In this document: positions 55,432 through 64,000 of the stretch, in pieces
How the letters are laid out: each line of letters starts with the position of its first letter
Numbering within the stretch: the stretch's first letter is position 1
Assembly (NCBI GenBank): GCA_003008705.1
Contig: PDUO01000100.1
Location: 1 to 64,000, forward strand
Source of the DNA: Pezicula radicicola
Taxonomy: Eukaryota > Ascomycota > Leotiomycetes > Helotiales > Dermateaceae
DNA: 64,000 bases
Reading direction: 5' to 3'
Made by a program: the position numbers and the translations under genes
Notes under the pieces: model-generated
Database searches by the model: none
What the model was told of the DNA's origin: nothing
What the model saw: only the letters and a program-made list of their open reading frames with translations

Positions 55432-58400
55432 CTAATCCTCTAAACACTGTTCCAATGCCTTTGTGAGATTTTCTACTCCACTAAGGGTAACTTTGATTTT
55501 ATCGGATGTCATTGTGTGTAGACCCTCCAGTCTCTTAATCAATCCTTCCAAGACATCGATAAGCTCTAGTAGTAATTCCTCATACTCTGATAGCAATAAC
55601 ACGCGATAACTAGCATAGTTCTTCATATGTTTTGTTGCAATTGAGTGTTGCTGTTGAAGCTGTAATAATGTGGATTGGGCCGCCTGTAGACAACTTTCTC
55701 GGAATGGTGGTGGAATTGCCGTGATATGAACCTGTGCGCGATTGAAAGCGATTTCATGGGCCAACCGTTTCTCAGCCAAGGACATAAGGTCTTTTTGTTG
55801 GCGAGAAAAGTCTCTTCGTGCCGAATTGACAGCCTGATTTATGAGCCTGATCGTACAGAGATCCTCTTTATAGTTCTTTCGACTAGCCCAGAGCTCTTGT
55901 ATCGGGAGTCTGATCGTAGGCGTAACTTCTGTGGAGAGAGCTTCTTCAAGCCGTAATAGGTTTTCTCGGCCCGCAGCTATGCTAGTCAGTTGTGGTCTTT
56001 AACGAGATGTTGCTACACTCACTTTCGACATCTTCTAAGTGCTTTGTTAACCAAGTCGTTATTTCGATATGGTGGTCCAAGTCTCTGACAACCTCATCTA
56101 TCTTTACAGACTCGACATTGGCGTAATAGATGACATCCCTTAAGATAATATCTCCAAAGAAACTCCTCCAGATTTCTGTAGGTACACGTTCCGGCAAGGG
56201 CATCTTTAGCATGACTGCCAGAGCGTTGACGAGGGTATAAACTCCGCAATCCCATGTATTAGATTGCTTAGCGCAAACCTACAAAGGTCAGCATTGCCAT
56301 ATCAATTCAGGCCAACCTACGGACCTCTTCCTGGATAGACCATGGCGCTAAGTTGTCCAAGTCGCTTTGAGCAAATTCTAACAAAGTGCCACGCAGCGAG
56401 TTGTCAAGTCGTCCATTAGATAAAGAATCGTAGTGGGAGATGGAATGCGTTAAAAGACTAATAACGGCTAGACTCCAATGACTCCGAGTCTCGTAGAAAA
56501 TTGGGACAATGATGCTGCTAAAGCCTTGACTTCTGAGAGGCTTTTTGTGGCGGATGGTCTTTGCGAAACGTCCTTCCTGGTATGCTTTGATATCGATATG
56601 AGCTTCCTCAAGCACCAGATGCTTGGAGTGCCTGAGAATCTCGAATATTTTCATGATAGCTTCTGTCGTAAGCCACTTACCTGGTGCAAGTGTTTCTCTG
56701 GCACGCAAAGTCATTCGAAGCGAAGATTGTATTGCTAGGATACTACTCTCTTCCTTATTGTCATCATCGAGAATTTCAATGACTGGACTTTTGACACGGC
56801 TCAAGGCTGGACCAAGGTTTTCGACCGTCGCAGAGATGGCTTCTGGTTTCATTGAGGATGTCGCGGTACTTTTCTGAGTTGGGGAGGATGCAATAGATTC
56901 CGAAGATGTCGCTTCAGTGAGTGGTGTGGTAGGACTGTTTTGATCAGGAGATGATGCATTACGCTCTGAAGATGACGCGCTGGGTGCAAGACATGTAGTA
57001 TCGTTCTGAGTTGGGAGTAGTGTGGTCGGTGTTAGATGCCATGCGGCCTCTTCCTTGATGGTGAATGTTGCCGAGGGTTCCAAGCAAAGTTCAGGTTGAT
57101 GGAAGACCTCCTCATCGCCTGATCCTGGACCAATGTCCTCATCAGTGTCGGACGTATGATCGTACGCATCGTTCATACAAGGATCCTGCAAATGGAAGTC
57201 GGGAGAAAGATTGGATTCCGAATCCTGGACATAACCTAATCTCAGATCTCGATCTGTTGTCTTGCTCCAGAACTTGCGAGACTGTTCTGGAGTGGATATA
57301 AATTTCTCTCTTCCCTTGGTCTGAATGTCAACCTTGCATTTCTTGGCATCTGGTTCTGTTCCTGCTGCTTCTTGCGCCTTCCGACGATTCTTCTGAGCCT
57401 CGCGCGTCCGAGCCAAGGATTGTGTTCGTTCTTGGGCAAGAGAAAGGTGCGGGCTCGTTTCTGGAAGTTGTGCGGAGTCTGCTGTTGAAAATGGGGGCAC
57501 GGCGGCAGACGCATGTTTGTGGTCGCCAACTGCTTCTACCGTAGAAAACTTCTCTGCAGAGTTGTCCTGTGATGAGATCAGTCTTGGATTGGTTTTTGTT
57601 TTCCAACGCTTTTGATTGGTGATGCATGCCTACCAGGTGCTCGCCAGTGTGCTCGCCAGTGTGCTCGTCCTCCCTTGCTTTGCATATTTCTATGGCCTCT
57701 GTGATCATCCACTTTTTCCACAGGCCCGGCTTGATCTTCTCTTGCATCGAAGAAGCCCTTACCTCACAAAGAACGGTCGACGCCGTATTGTATGTAGTTA
57801 TGACCGAGAGCTGCTCCAGCGCCTGTAGAAATTCAAGGTTCGTCATAGCTTCCGTCCCAAAGAAGGCCTCCAGCTGTTCTTCCTCCTGAGCCCACTGCTC
57901 GGTGACATGAGTCAGCATATCGACTCTTAAGGCAGCTAAGACATCTAAGACATCTTTGGGGCACCAATTTCCAAGTCGCACTCCCCGGGTCCTGCCGCAT
58001 TTCTGTTCCCTCCGCTCCTCAGCATTGTGTTGGATCTTGGGAATAGCCTCGTCGTAGGGGAGGACTTTGGCTAATTGGCCCAAAGCCTGCAGAAAGTTGG
58101 TCGAGGTCAAAGCATCTTCGTCAAATAGTCGTAATAGCTCGGTGCGCGTTGTCTGCCACGTCTTCTCCACGGCCTGAAGCTTAGGCGTATTACGCAAGAA
58201 CCTCTTGTACTTTTGGATGATTGCAGCGTCTTCGAGTACAGCGCGCGGCACGGAGTCCAAGTAACTGGCAAGGTGGGCGGTCGGCGACTCAGCACGGAGT
58301 TTAGATTCGGTGGTCTGCCAAAGATCCAGGAATTTGAAGGTCGATGATTGTAATGCTCCCGCAGTGCGGCCAAGTTGTGTGATGGAGTCTTGAAGATCGT

Positions 58401-58446
58401 CTGAAAGATCAGTCATTGACAGCTTCGCCATGGTCAGTGCTGACAC
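55432..58446 (-). CDS. Ulp1/SENP-like cysteine protease (C48), about 954 residues
   Basis: The gene is join(55432..55981, 56019..56278, 56325..57566, 57634..58446) on the minus strand. Exon lengths keep the frame, and introns end GT..AG with CTGAT or CTGAC branch sites. Residues 1-270 are Leu/Glu-rich helices with two similar blocks (LLRLFDEDALTSTNFLQALG, LEAFFGTEAMTNLEFLQALE). The middle is acidic and Ser-rich, with SPVIEILDDD near residue 533, which fits a SUMO-interacting motif. The protease domain covers about 555-760: TRSHWSLAVI (His, about 634), SHYDSL (Asp, about 651), KQSNTWDCGVYTLVNAL (Gln and nucleophilic Cys, about 696). A helical, coiled-coil-like tail follows, ending ALEQCLED. 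Such enzymes cut SUMO from proteins. The last intron (37 bp with the sites given) is unusually short; an alternative acceptor about 20 bp further also keeps the frame. Confidence 0.83.
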
Positions 58447-59311
58447 ATGAACATCGACGCTAGAGCCAGAGAAATTGCATTTGGCGAAGGTTGAGGACAG
58501 TAGAGGGGTGAGTTGCAGGTCTTGGTTGCCTCTTCTGTAAACCTAGGTAGGTACCTTATCTTATCGTATGGGTTGACGCGCAAAATAAGTACCGCCCGCA
58601 AAATAAGTATTGCACGTGATAACTTCTGTCACATAAGTTTTCACATGACCAAAATAGTTTCAGCACGTGATAGAAATAAATTCCCCCGCGTCTTTTCCCT
58701 CTCTCGACCAATTATTTACCAGGGCCTGTAGCTCGAACGTCGCAAGGCTCAACTTCTTAAATAACCACCACACCTAGAACCACACCAGATTAACCAGGTA
58801 CACATTTTCTACCTGCCTGCACAAGTAGATAAAAATGATATTTAGTACCTAAGCTTTAATATAATGAAAGATATCCTCACTTTGAGTTATATATTTCTTT
58901 TCTTTCCCTTCCTTACCTTCGTCTCCCGTATGTTGCCAAAACCCTACGATTTAAAATCTTGAACCTAGACCATGACCTGCTACTTCAAAACAATGCCCAA
59001 AAAATGCAGTCGATAAGACGGTCAGAAACCTTGCAACTGTGCGCTATGCAGTGCTGTGCAGTACATCAAAGCGCACATACATATCAGTCATGTACCCAAA
59101 GTCGAGCTTTCTGACCTTGGAAGAAAAAGGGGGTTGTACTATTGGTTTGTTGTTTTGGTTTTTGGGTTGTGGTTTTTGGGTCGTAGTTTTGGGCTTTTGG
59201 GCTTTTCTCGGTCGGTTCGTCGCCAATCTAAGGAGTCACGACCAAAGCGAAGTGAAGCAAAGCAAAGCATAATCAGAAGTAGAAGCGAACGAGAAGAGAC
59301 AAGCTTCGACC
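58447..59311. other. Intergenic stretch
   Basis: It lies between two genes that point away from each other and would hold both promoters. A G/T-rich tract (about 59140-59215, with TTTTTGGGTTG-like units) is the most striking part. Nothing else is recognised. Confidence 0.45.
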
Positions 59312-60313
59312 ATGGCGCCAGACATCGCAATCCCATCCCTCAATCCGAAAAAGAAGAGGCATTGCAGCAGTATCAGTTATTTGCTTCTCAGCCTTCGCCT
59401 TCTTCTCGTCCTTCACTTCCCCCTTCGCTCCTACTCCCGCCGTCATCCTCACTCCGGCCTACTCGTCAGAGTGCTCCTCACCCTGAATCAAGAGGAAAGG
59501 GTAAATTTACGACTCTTCGCAGGGCCGTATTGCTGAAAGATACACATAACAATGGTTCAACTACCACCCTCCCGCCATTTTTATACGTCGAGTCTCAAGT
59601 TCAGGTACTAGGAATTATTGGTTATGGGGATCATGCCATTTTGTTTTGTATCGCCGCCGGCGATCGTACCTTTGCCTTGAGAGTAGTAAGCAAGCTTCCC
59701 TTGCCCACCGCTCGAGTGAACCTGAAAATACTGGCTGCGATGCTTACTATTGCAGCACAAGTATGAGCTAAGCGATATATCCTCCTCCGGTTACCCACAA
59801 CCAAACTGATATCTTGATCGCGAGTCGACTGCCTACGCAAGATTGGTACATCTCCGACACTCATCCTAACCTTCAGTGGTCCCGAGATGCTTCGGATATC
59901 TTGACTTGATACAACCAATACAGGACCCGTCTAATGGCAGGAAACCGAGGCATCTTTTTCAATCAAGAGCATACCGGCCAGGAGTATACTTGGACTTTTT
60001 GAGGTTTTCGGCTTTACATGGGGAATGTACTCCGCTTGAGGAGGTAGATGAAGGTTTACGATGGAGAGACTATTTTAGGGACAAGTCGTCTAGGTGTATA
60101 CTACGTAGTCTGGTTCTAGAGGAAGTCGGTACTCAGGTTATAACGGATACAGATCTTATTAGGGGAAAGAGTAAAAGCCTTGCTACCTCGGGGGTAGAAG
60201 GTCTCTCTCAAGTATACCGAGCTAGTATCTTATATGAAGATATGAAAAATATTGATACGCTCGTTGCTGATCTAGATGAGCGGATCATTTGGATTAACTT
60301 TTGTATGGCTTAA
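59312..60313 (+). pseudogene. Protein-kinase-like gene, frame-broken, with degenerate active site
   Basis: A good start context (ACCATGG) at 59312 gives MAPDIAIPSLNPKKKR, then the frame slips in the A-rich AAAAAGAAGAGG tract to ALQQYQLFASQPSPSSRPSL. The N-lobe-like part reads VLGIIGYGDHAILFCIAAGD, then RTFALRVVSK, similar to a glycine loop and the VAxK strand. An intron at 59761-59876 has GTATGAG and CCTAACCTTCAG ends. After it come VPRCFGYLDL, GVYLDFLRFSALHGEC, VYRASILYEDMKNIDTLVAD and ERIIWINFCMA. In fungal kinase-like proteins this region normally reads HGD(I/L)xxxNxL and IDF; here it is YED and INF. The frame does not pass cleanly across the intron, so a pseudogene is likely. Confidence 0.6.
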
Positions 60314-60817
60314 ACCTGTTTAGATGTAGACTAGCGGACCTTTGACAGAAAGTACATAAATGAAAGATCGCGGTGGAAGGCCTACTTTATAAATTGCCTC
60401 TCGTCCTTGTACACTTCCTAACTAGTATAACGTACGTACAGTACAGTGATTGTATTGGGGAAAGTGAGCCGACGGGACCTGGCAGCATGTTTCCCAGATC
60501 CCGTGACCACACCATTTTATATAACTATGGCTAGGTCCAACCTTCCATTGTGAACTCCTCTTTTGGTTGATATCACTTTATATATCTTCAATGTTGCTCT
60601 CTTTTTGAATCAATCTTTCCCGCACAGACTTGTCTTAAACCGCCTCTTACGGTGAGAGCGTGGCGTGCAGTACTGATCTACGTACCGGGACAGCATTGAA
60701 AGGCGATTGGTGGTGAGTACATTTGCGGATGATGATGATCCTCATTAGGGATGGGTGTAAGAGTTGGTTGGGCTGCCGACGACTAGTCGCTCGCTTAATT
60801 CTTAGTACAGTAGGATA
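60314..60817. other. Gene-free stretch
   Basis: No gene or clear signal is seen. Confidence 0.45.
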
Positions 60818-61144
60818 TTGTGTCGTCCCTGGATGTTTCTTCCTTCTACACTACAACACCTTCTCCGAAAATTCGTCGAGATCAGCTTACATTTCATATC
60901 TTCCCTCTCTTCCCTACAAGACAGTATCTTGCGCCCGAATACACCACACATGAGTCTGGTTCCGAGATCGATCGCAATCATGTTCCGTCGCTCTCTACGC
61001 ATACAGAACCGAACGTTACGCAGATTCGGAATCGCAAGGCTGCCCGCTGAAGTGCTGGCGCTGGTGATGATTCATCTGGATATACAAGAGCTCTGCATTC
61101 TCCGAAGGAAGCCATTACTGAAGCAGAGATCCTTCCGTTCTTGA
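60818..61144 (+). pseudogene. Possible F-box protein fragment
   Basis: Near the end of a 108-residue frame without a clean ATG stands IARLPAEVLALVMIHLDIQE followed by LCILRR. This fits an F-box start (LPxE, then a hydrophobic helix, then HLD). The upstream part is basic and has no recognisable domain, and the frame stops shortly after. F-box proteins bring substrates to SCF ubiquitin ligases. The assignment rests on about 25 residues. Confidence 0.4.
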
Positions 61145-62071
61145 CGCGTGGCTTGGCCCGGGTTTGGAAGGCTGGGGTTCCCATGTAGTGTTTTAGGAGG
61201 GTTACTTGCGGTGAGATTAGGTGGACGGGGGTCGAGGTTTTGGAGGTTGGGGTTTGGATAGGGATGGGTTGGGATATATTGGGTTTTATGTTGAGGTGGA
61301 TGGGGTTGTGATTTACTGTGGGTGATTGTGGTGATGTTTGTAGTGGCGATTGGTGGTGGTGTAATTCCTGGAAGATACAACTCGCTAAAGATGTAACTGT
61401 AAAGAGCGATGTGAAGGAGTCGTGTTATCGAAGCCCAGGAAGTTCCAAGAGGGGGTGAAAAAGAAAAAGAAAAAGGAAAAAAAAACCCCCCCCAATTGAG
61501 CTGAGATGTGAGGGAGTATTTGTATTGTCGAAGTCTAGGAAATTCCAAGAGAGAAGGTCCGTTTTAAGAAATAAATAATCGAATGAATTGATCAAGGAAG
61601 ATTAATGTAATAATGTTAGAGTGCAAAGAAAAGGATATTCAAATGAGGATATCCTATATATACTACTATTAATAGTGGGATAATGGTCGGTAATAGTAAC
61701 GGATGTATCTTGTTCAATCCGCAAGAATATGGGCTTGGTTCGAAGTAATAATTATGATAATGTCTGAAGTATAATATAACCTATCCCTATATATAATTTT
61801 GTGTTTTTGTTTTAGGAATTATATTTGGTAGCAGAAACAGATATGTACATTTTTGGTATATACAGTACAGTAAAGGACGTATATAATGTAACGAGTGACT
61901 TGATTTACGTATTTTTTCAGTAGTATAAGTATTAGTTAGAAATGTACACTTCAGAGAAGAGAGTATGTGTGACTGAATGTATAGCTGCCAGGGATGAGGG
62001 TTGAGGGTTGAGGTTGCCCCACGCCACGCCCACGCGTCTAGAACTGCACAAACCGCCGCATATGGAGAACT
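61145..62071. other. Gene-free stretch with strong strand bias
   Basis: From about 61190 to 61370 the plus strand is rich in G and T with almost no C (for example GGTTTTGGAGGTTGGGGTTTGG). A purine run with C8 follows near 61445-61495. Nothing is coded here that I can support. Confidence 0.5.
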
Positions 62072-62353
62072 TTGGAACATTGGAACATTGAATTGACCGG
62101 GTCCATCATCTACTGCATCCTTGCACAAGTTTCTAGGTTCATCTTCTCGGCTCTTGATCAGCTCCTCCCCTTAATTATTATTGTCGGTACAATCGCTCTT
62201 CTAGTTACACTCCCCTTCCTAGTCCTCTTCGACTTCTCTCTATTCTATCTAGTCTCAGTTAAGGTCCCCTTCGTCACGCATGGTACTTATGTTACGGCGT
62301 CAGCCCTCTGCATACAGTCGTCGGTCTTCTACTACGGATTCCTAATAGTATAG
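62072..62353 (+). CDS. Small putative membrane protein, doubtful
   Basis: A 93-residue open frame has a first hydrophobic stretch (ITGSIIYCILAQVSRFIF-like) and a strong one, LLPLIIIVGTIALLVTLPFL, then VLFDFSLFYLV. This could be two or three membrane helices. I know no family like it, and no splice sites are needed. It may be chance in a pyrimidine-rich region. Confidence 0.3.
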   Translation: MEHWNIELTGSIIYCILAQVSRFIFSALDQLLPLIIIVGTIALLVTLPFLVLFDFSLFYLVSVKVPFVTHGTYVTASALCIQSSVFYYGFLIV

Positions 62354-63430
62354 CATCTGCAATGCCTACACAATTGTCAATAGTAGTGCATCATTCCCTT
62401 CCGATCCTGTGTTGCCGCTGTCAACAAAACTCACCGTTCTTACAATAGATAAACTCCTCGCTTATCTCGACGGAGTAACTACAAGCACCACCTGGGCGCA
62501 AACAATATGTACTCGAATATAGATACAACCTTTGTTAATCACGCGATAAGTACCGTCTACTCTATGGCAAATGGAAATACAATCTCGACGCCCCTAACAC
62601 ACTTATAAACACAATCCTAAAGTCTCGAACTAGCTACCAACTACTACCCGTCAACTATTAACAAGATAAAACGAATTATTTGCTAGGCCCAAATTCCTAA
62701 GGAATCTAGGTCTTACCACCTTGTAATGAATAGATTGCAAAGACTTTAAAGAACGCTTTATTGTTTGAAAGTTAGTGTAGACCCAAGTTTTACGGCTACT
62801 CTCAAATAGTAGCTGAAATTTATTTCATCAATCTCGCTCTTGCAGGAGTTGAAAGACTTCTCGATTTCTACTTTCGATCACTACAGCACGATTCTCTGGG
62901 AACAGTAGAGAGTCAGCTTAGCAGGCTACTAAGAGTATTACAGAACTATCTACATGTCGATTTGAAGGGTTTGCAGTAAGGGATGTTCCTATTACCACTA
63001 GCTAAATTAGGTTTGGTTATTATATAAATTCAAAGTAGGGTCGGTAGTAATACCTTGCGACTACATCACAGCCAGGGCTGAGAGGCCTACTTCGTCTAAT
63101 TAGCTATTAAGTATTGATGCTCAAACAACGCATCGCACGTTTACCAACAATGTACTATTCCACACAATGATTCAAAATTTCCCATCATATATACTATTTC
63201 AGCAACCAGTCGTCGGGAGCCTCAAAACTGCCCCGAGGTGAAGTGGGAGGTTTCATAGCTTGATGAGGCTTCCCAAAGCATTTCCTGCGCAGATTAAGTG
63301 TTTCTGACGTTTTCTGCGCTCTACCTCCTTCAATCATAACCTTCTCACGCTGCAACCGCTCGCTGTACCCATTTGCTTACAATCTTTAGCCAATCATCCA
63401 TAAGTCTAGAAGATCCCAACTTACACCTTC
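62354..63430. other. Gene-free stretch
   Basis: No gene is supported. The last part may be the promoter and first exon of the zinc-finger gene that follows. Confidence 0.4.
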
Positions 63431-63504
63431 CAGAATTCCGTGAGTACCCGATACTCTCTACTTTTTCTATGAGAACAACCACTGACTTCAAGACACAATA
63501 GACC

Positions 63505-63835
63505 AGGGCCCTGCATCGACTTCAAACGCGGCCGTTGCCGCCGTGGCATCTACTATCGATTCAGCCATAAGACAGTAACGAGCACCGCAAGCTCATCAAG
63601 CACCACAAGCCCACAGCCTCGCGAGGAGACTGAAACCGAAGCAATCTGTCGAAAATGGATATACATGGTTCCCAGACCTAACACAAATTCCTCACGATTC
63701 GAAGCTGCTGTGGACGCAAAAAAGTTCTTCCAGGTGGGCTGGAATCTCATTGAGAGCGAGGATACAGGAACACGCCAGTCCATCATTTCAAAGGGAAAGG
63801 CGGCGCAAGGGGGAGGGGGGGGGTGGCAAAGATAA
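63505..63835 (+). pseudogene. CCCH zinc-finger protein, N-terminal part, mutated and cut short
   Basis: After an acceptor-like CAATAG at about 63501 the frame reads GPCIDFKRGRCRRGIYYRFS and HK. This fits C-x7-C-x5-C-x3-H with the third Cys replaced by Tyr (TAT at 63554-63556). After a Ser/Thr linker come ICRKWIYMVPRPNTNSSRFE, then AKKFFQVGWNLIESEDTGTR and QSIISKGKAA. This arrangement is like the N-terminus of large fungal ZNFX1/NFX1-type helicases, an inference from general likeness. A G-rich run and TAA end it near 63835, where the long family would continue. Confidence 0.55.
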
Positions 63836-64000
63836 AATAGGAGATCTTATATAAATTTATACTTTATTCTTCGAATTCTTACTCTACGCACAAATGGGAT
63901 AAGTGTGAAAGAGACACTTACTCCTGCTGACCCTGAAGGCTATCGATCGTTATTGTAACGAAAATTCCGATAACGAGGACTAAGACTCGGACGACTCCTC
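63836..64000. other. Right edge of the window, no feature
   Basis: Short AT-rich text and a normal-composition end; no gene can be called. Confidence 0.4.

Noticed and set aside
57328..57632. Extension of the first SUMO-protease exon to 57328 without splicing
   Set aside because: The coding character changes at the GTAGGC donor. Splicing 57567-57633 gives a continuous protein that leads into the protease domain.
59056..59311. GTG-started N-terminal extension of the kinase-like frame
   Set aside because: It is hydrophobic and G/T-driven, has no ATG, and a better start (ACCATGG) lies at 59312.
61190..61370. Telomere-like GGGTT/GGTTTGG repeats
   Set aside because: No regular TTAGGG or related unit; the tract is only G/T-rich.
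1..64000. CRISPR arrays, rRNA genes, bacterial-type operons
   Set aside because: No regularly spaced repeats or rRNA text were seen. Introns and gene families are those of a fungus, for which CRISPR and operons are not expected.

Overview
The window comes from a filamentous ascomycete (Pezizomycotina). The evidence is short GT..AG introns with CTAAC/CTGAC-type branch sites, Zn2Cys6 and bZIP regulators, a fungal NLR, PTH11-like rhodopsin genes, a Ty3/Gypsy chromovirus and a pogo/Fot1 transposase. Most elements and genes up to about 50 kb carry the mark of repeat-induced point mutation (RIP): C-to-T changes, mainly at CpA, which turn Trp, Gln and Arg codons into stops and Cys or His codons into Tyr.

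Layout. (1) 1-2613 and about 8621-10670 are extremely AT-rich, mutated repeat DNA. A full-length Ty3/Gypsy chromovirus (2619-8615, minus strand, 216-bp LTRs, ATTAC target-site duplication) is inserted in it, and a dead pogo/Fot1-type transposase (10666 to about 9050, minus) lies next to it. (2) 11-30 kb is a pseudogene graveyard: a nucleoside-phosphorylase fragment, an alpha/beta-hydrolase/NB-ARC/TPR NLR, a patatin fragment, a fungal transcription-factor fragment, a bZIP-DUF3425 regulator, a Baeyer-Villiger-type monooxygenase, a CocE/NonD (S15-like) hydrolase, a homogentisate 1,2-dioxygenase and a rhodopsin-like membrane protein. (3) 30.5-49.6 kb holds the remains of a catabolic cluster centred on peroxisomal/mitochondrial acyl-CoA breakdown: laccase, Fox2-like multifunctional enzyme, SCP-x-type thiolase, two acyl-CoA ligase C-termini, TesB-type thioesterase, two acyl-CoA dehydrogenases, an HMG-CoA lyase/enoyl-CoA hydratase fusion, a second Fox2-like copy and two Zn2Cys6 regulators. 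All are damaged by stops, frameshifts or truncation. (4) From about 50.1 kb the sequence becomes ordinary: two intact hypothetical genes facing apart, then an intact Ulp1/SENP-like SUMO protease gene. After these come a broken kinase-like gene, an F-box-like scrap, a small membrane ORF and the start of a CCCH zinc-finger gene at the right edge.

How the genes fit together (inference). The relics spell out a route in which a substrate is oxidised (laccase, Baeyer-Villiger monooxygenase, homogentisate dioxygenase), hydrolysed (CocE, patatin), activated to a CoA ester (ligases), shortened by beta-oxidation (dehydrogenases, Fox2, thiolase), and released or finished (thioesterase, HMG-CoA lyase). 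RIP acts only on duplicated DNA, so the nonsense mutations imply that a second copy of these genes existed when they were mutated. Several relics end abruptly inside a neighbour (laccase/Fox2 near 32175; regulator/dehydrogenase near 44690), which points to rearrangement.

Limits: everything here was read by eye. Family names rest on recognised motifs and not on searches. Intron positions are inferred from splice sites and reading frame.
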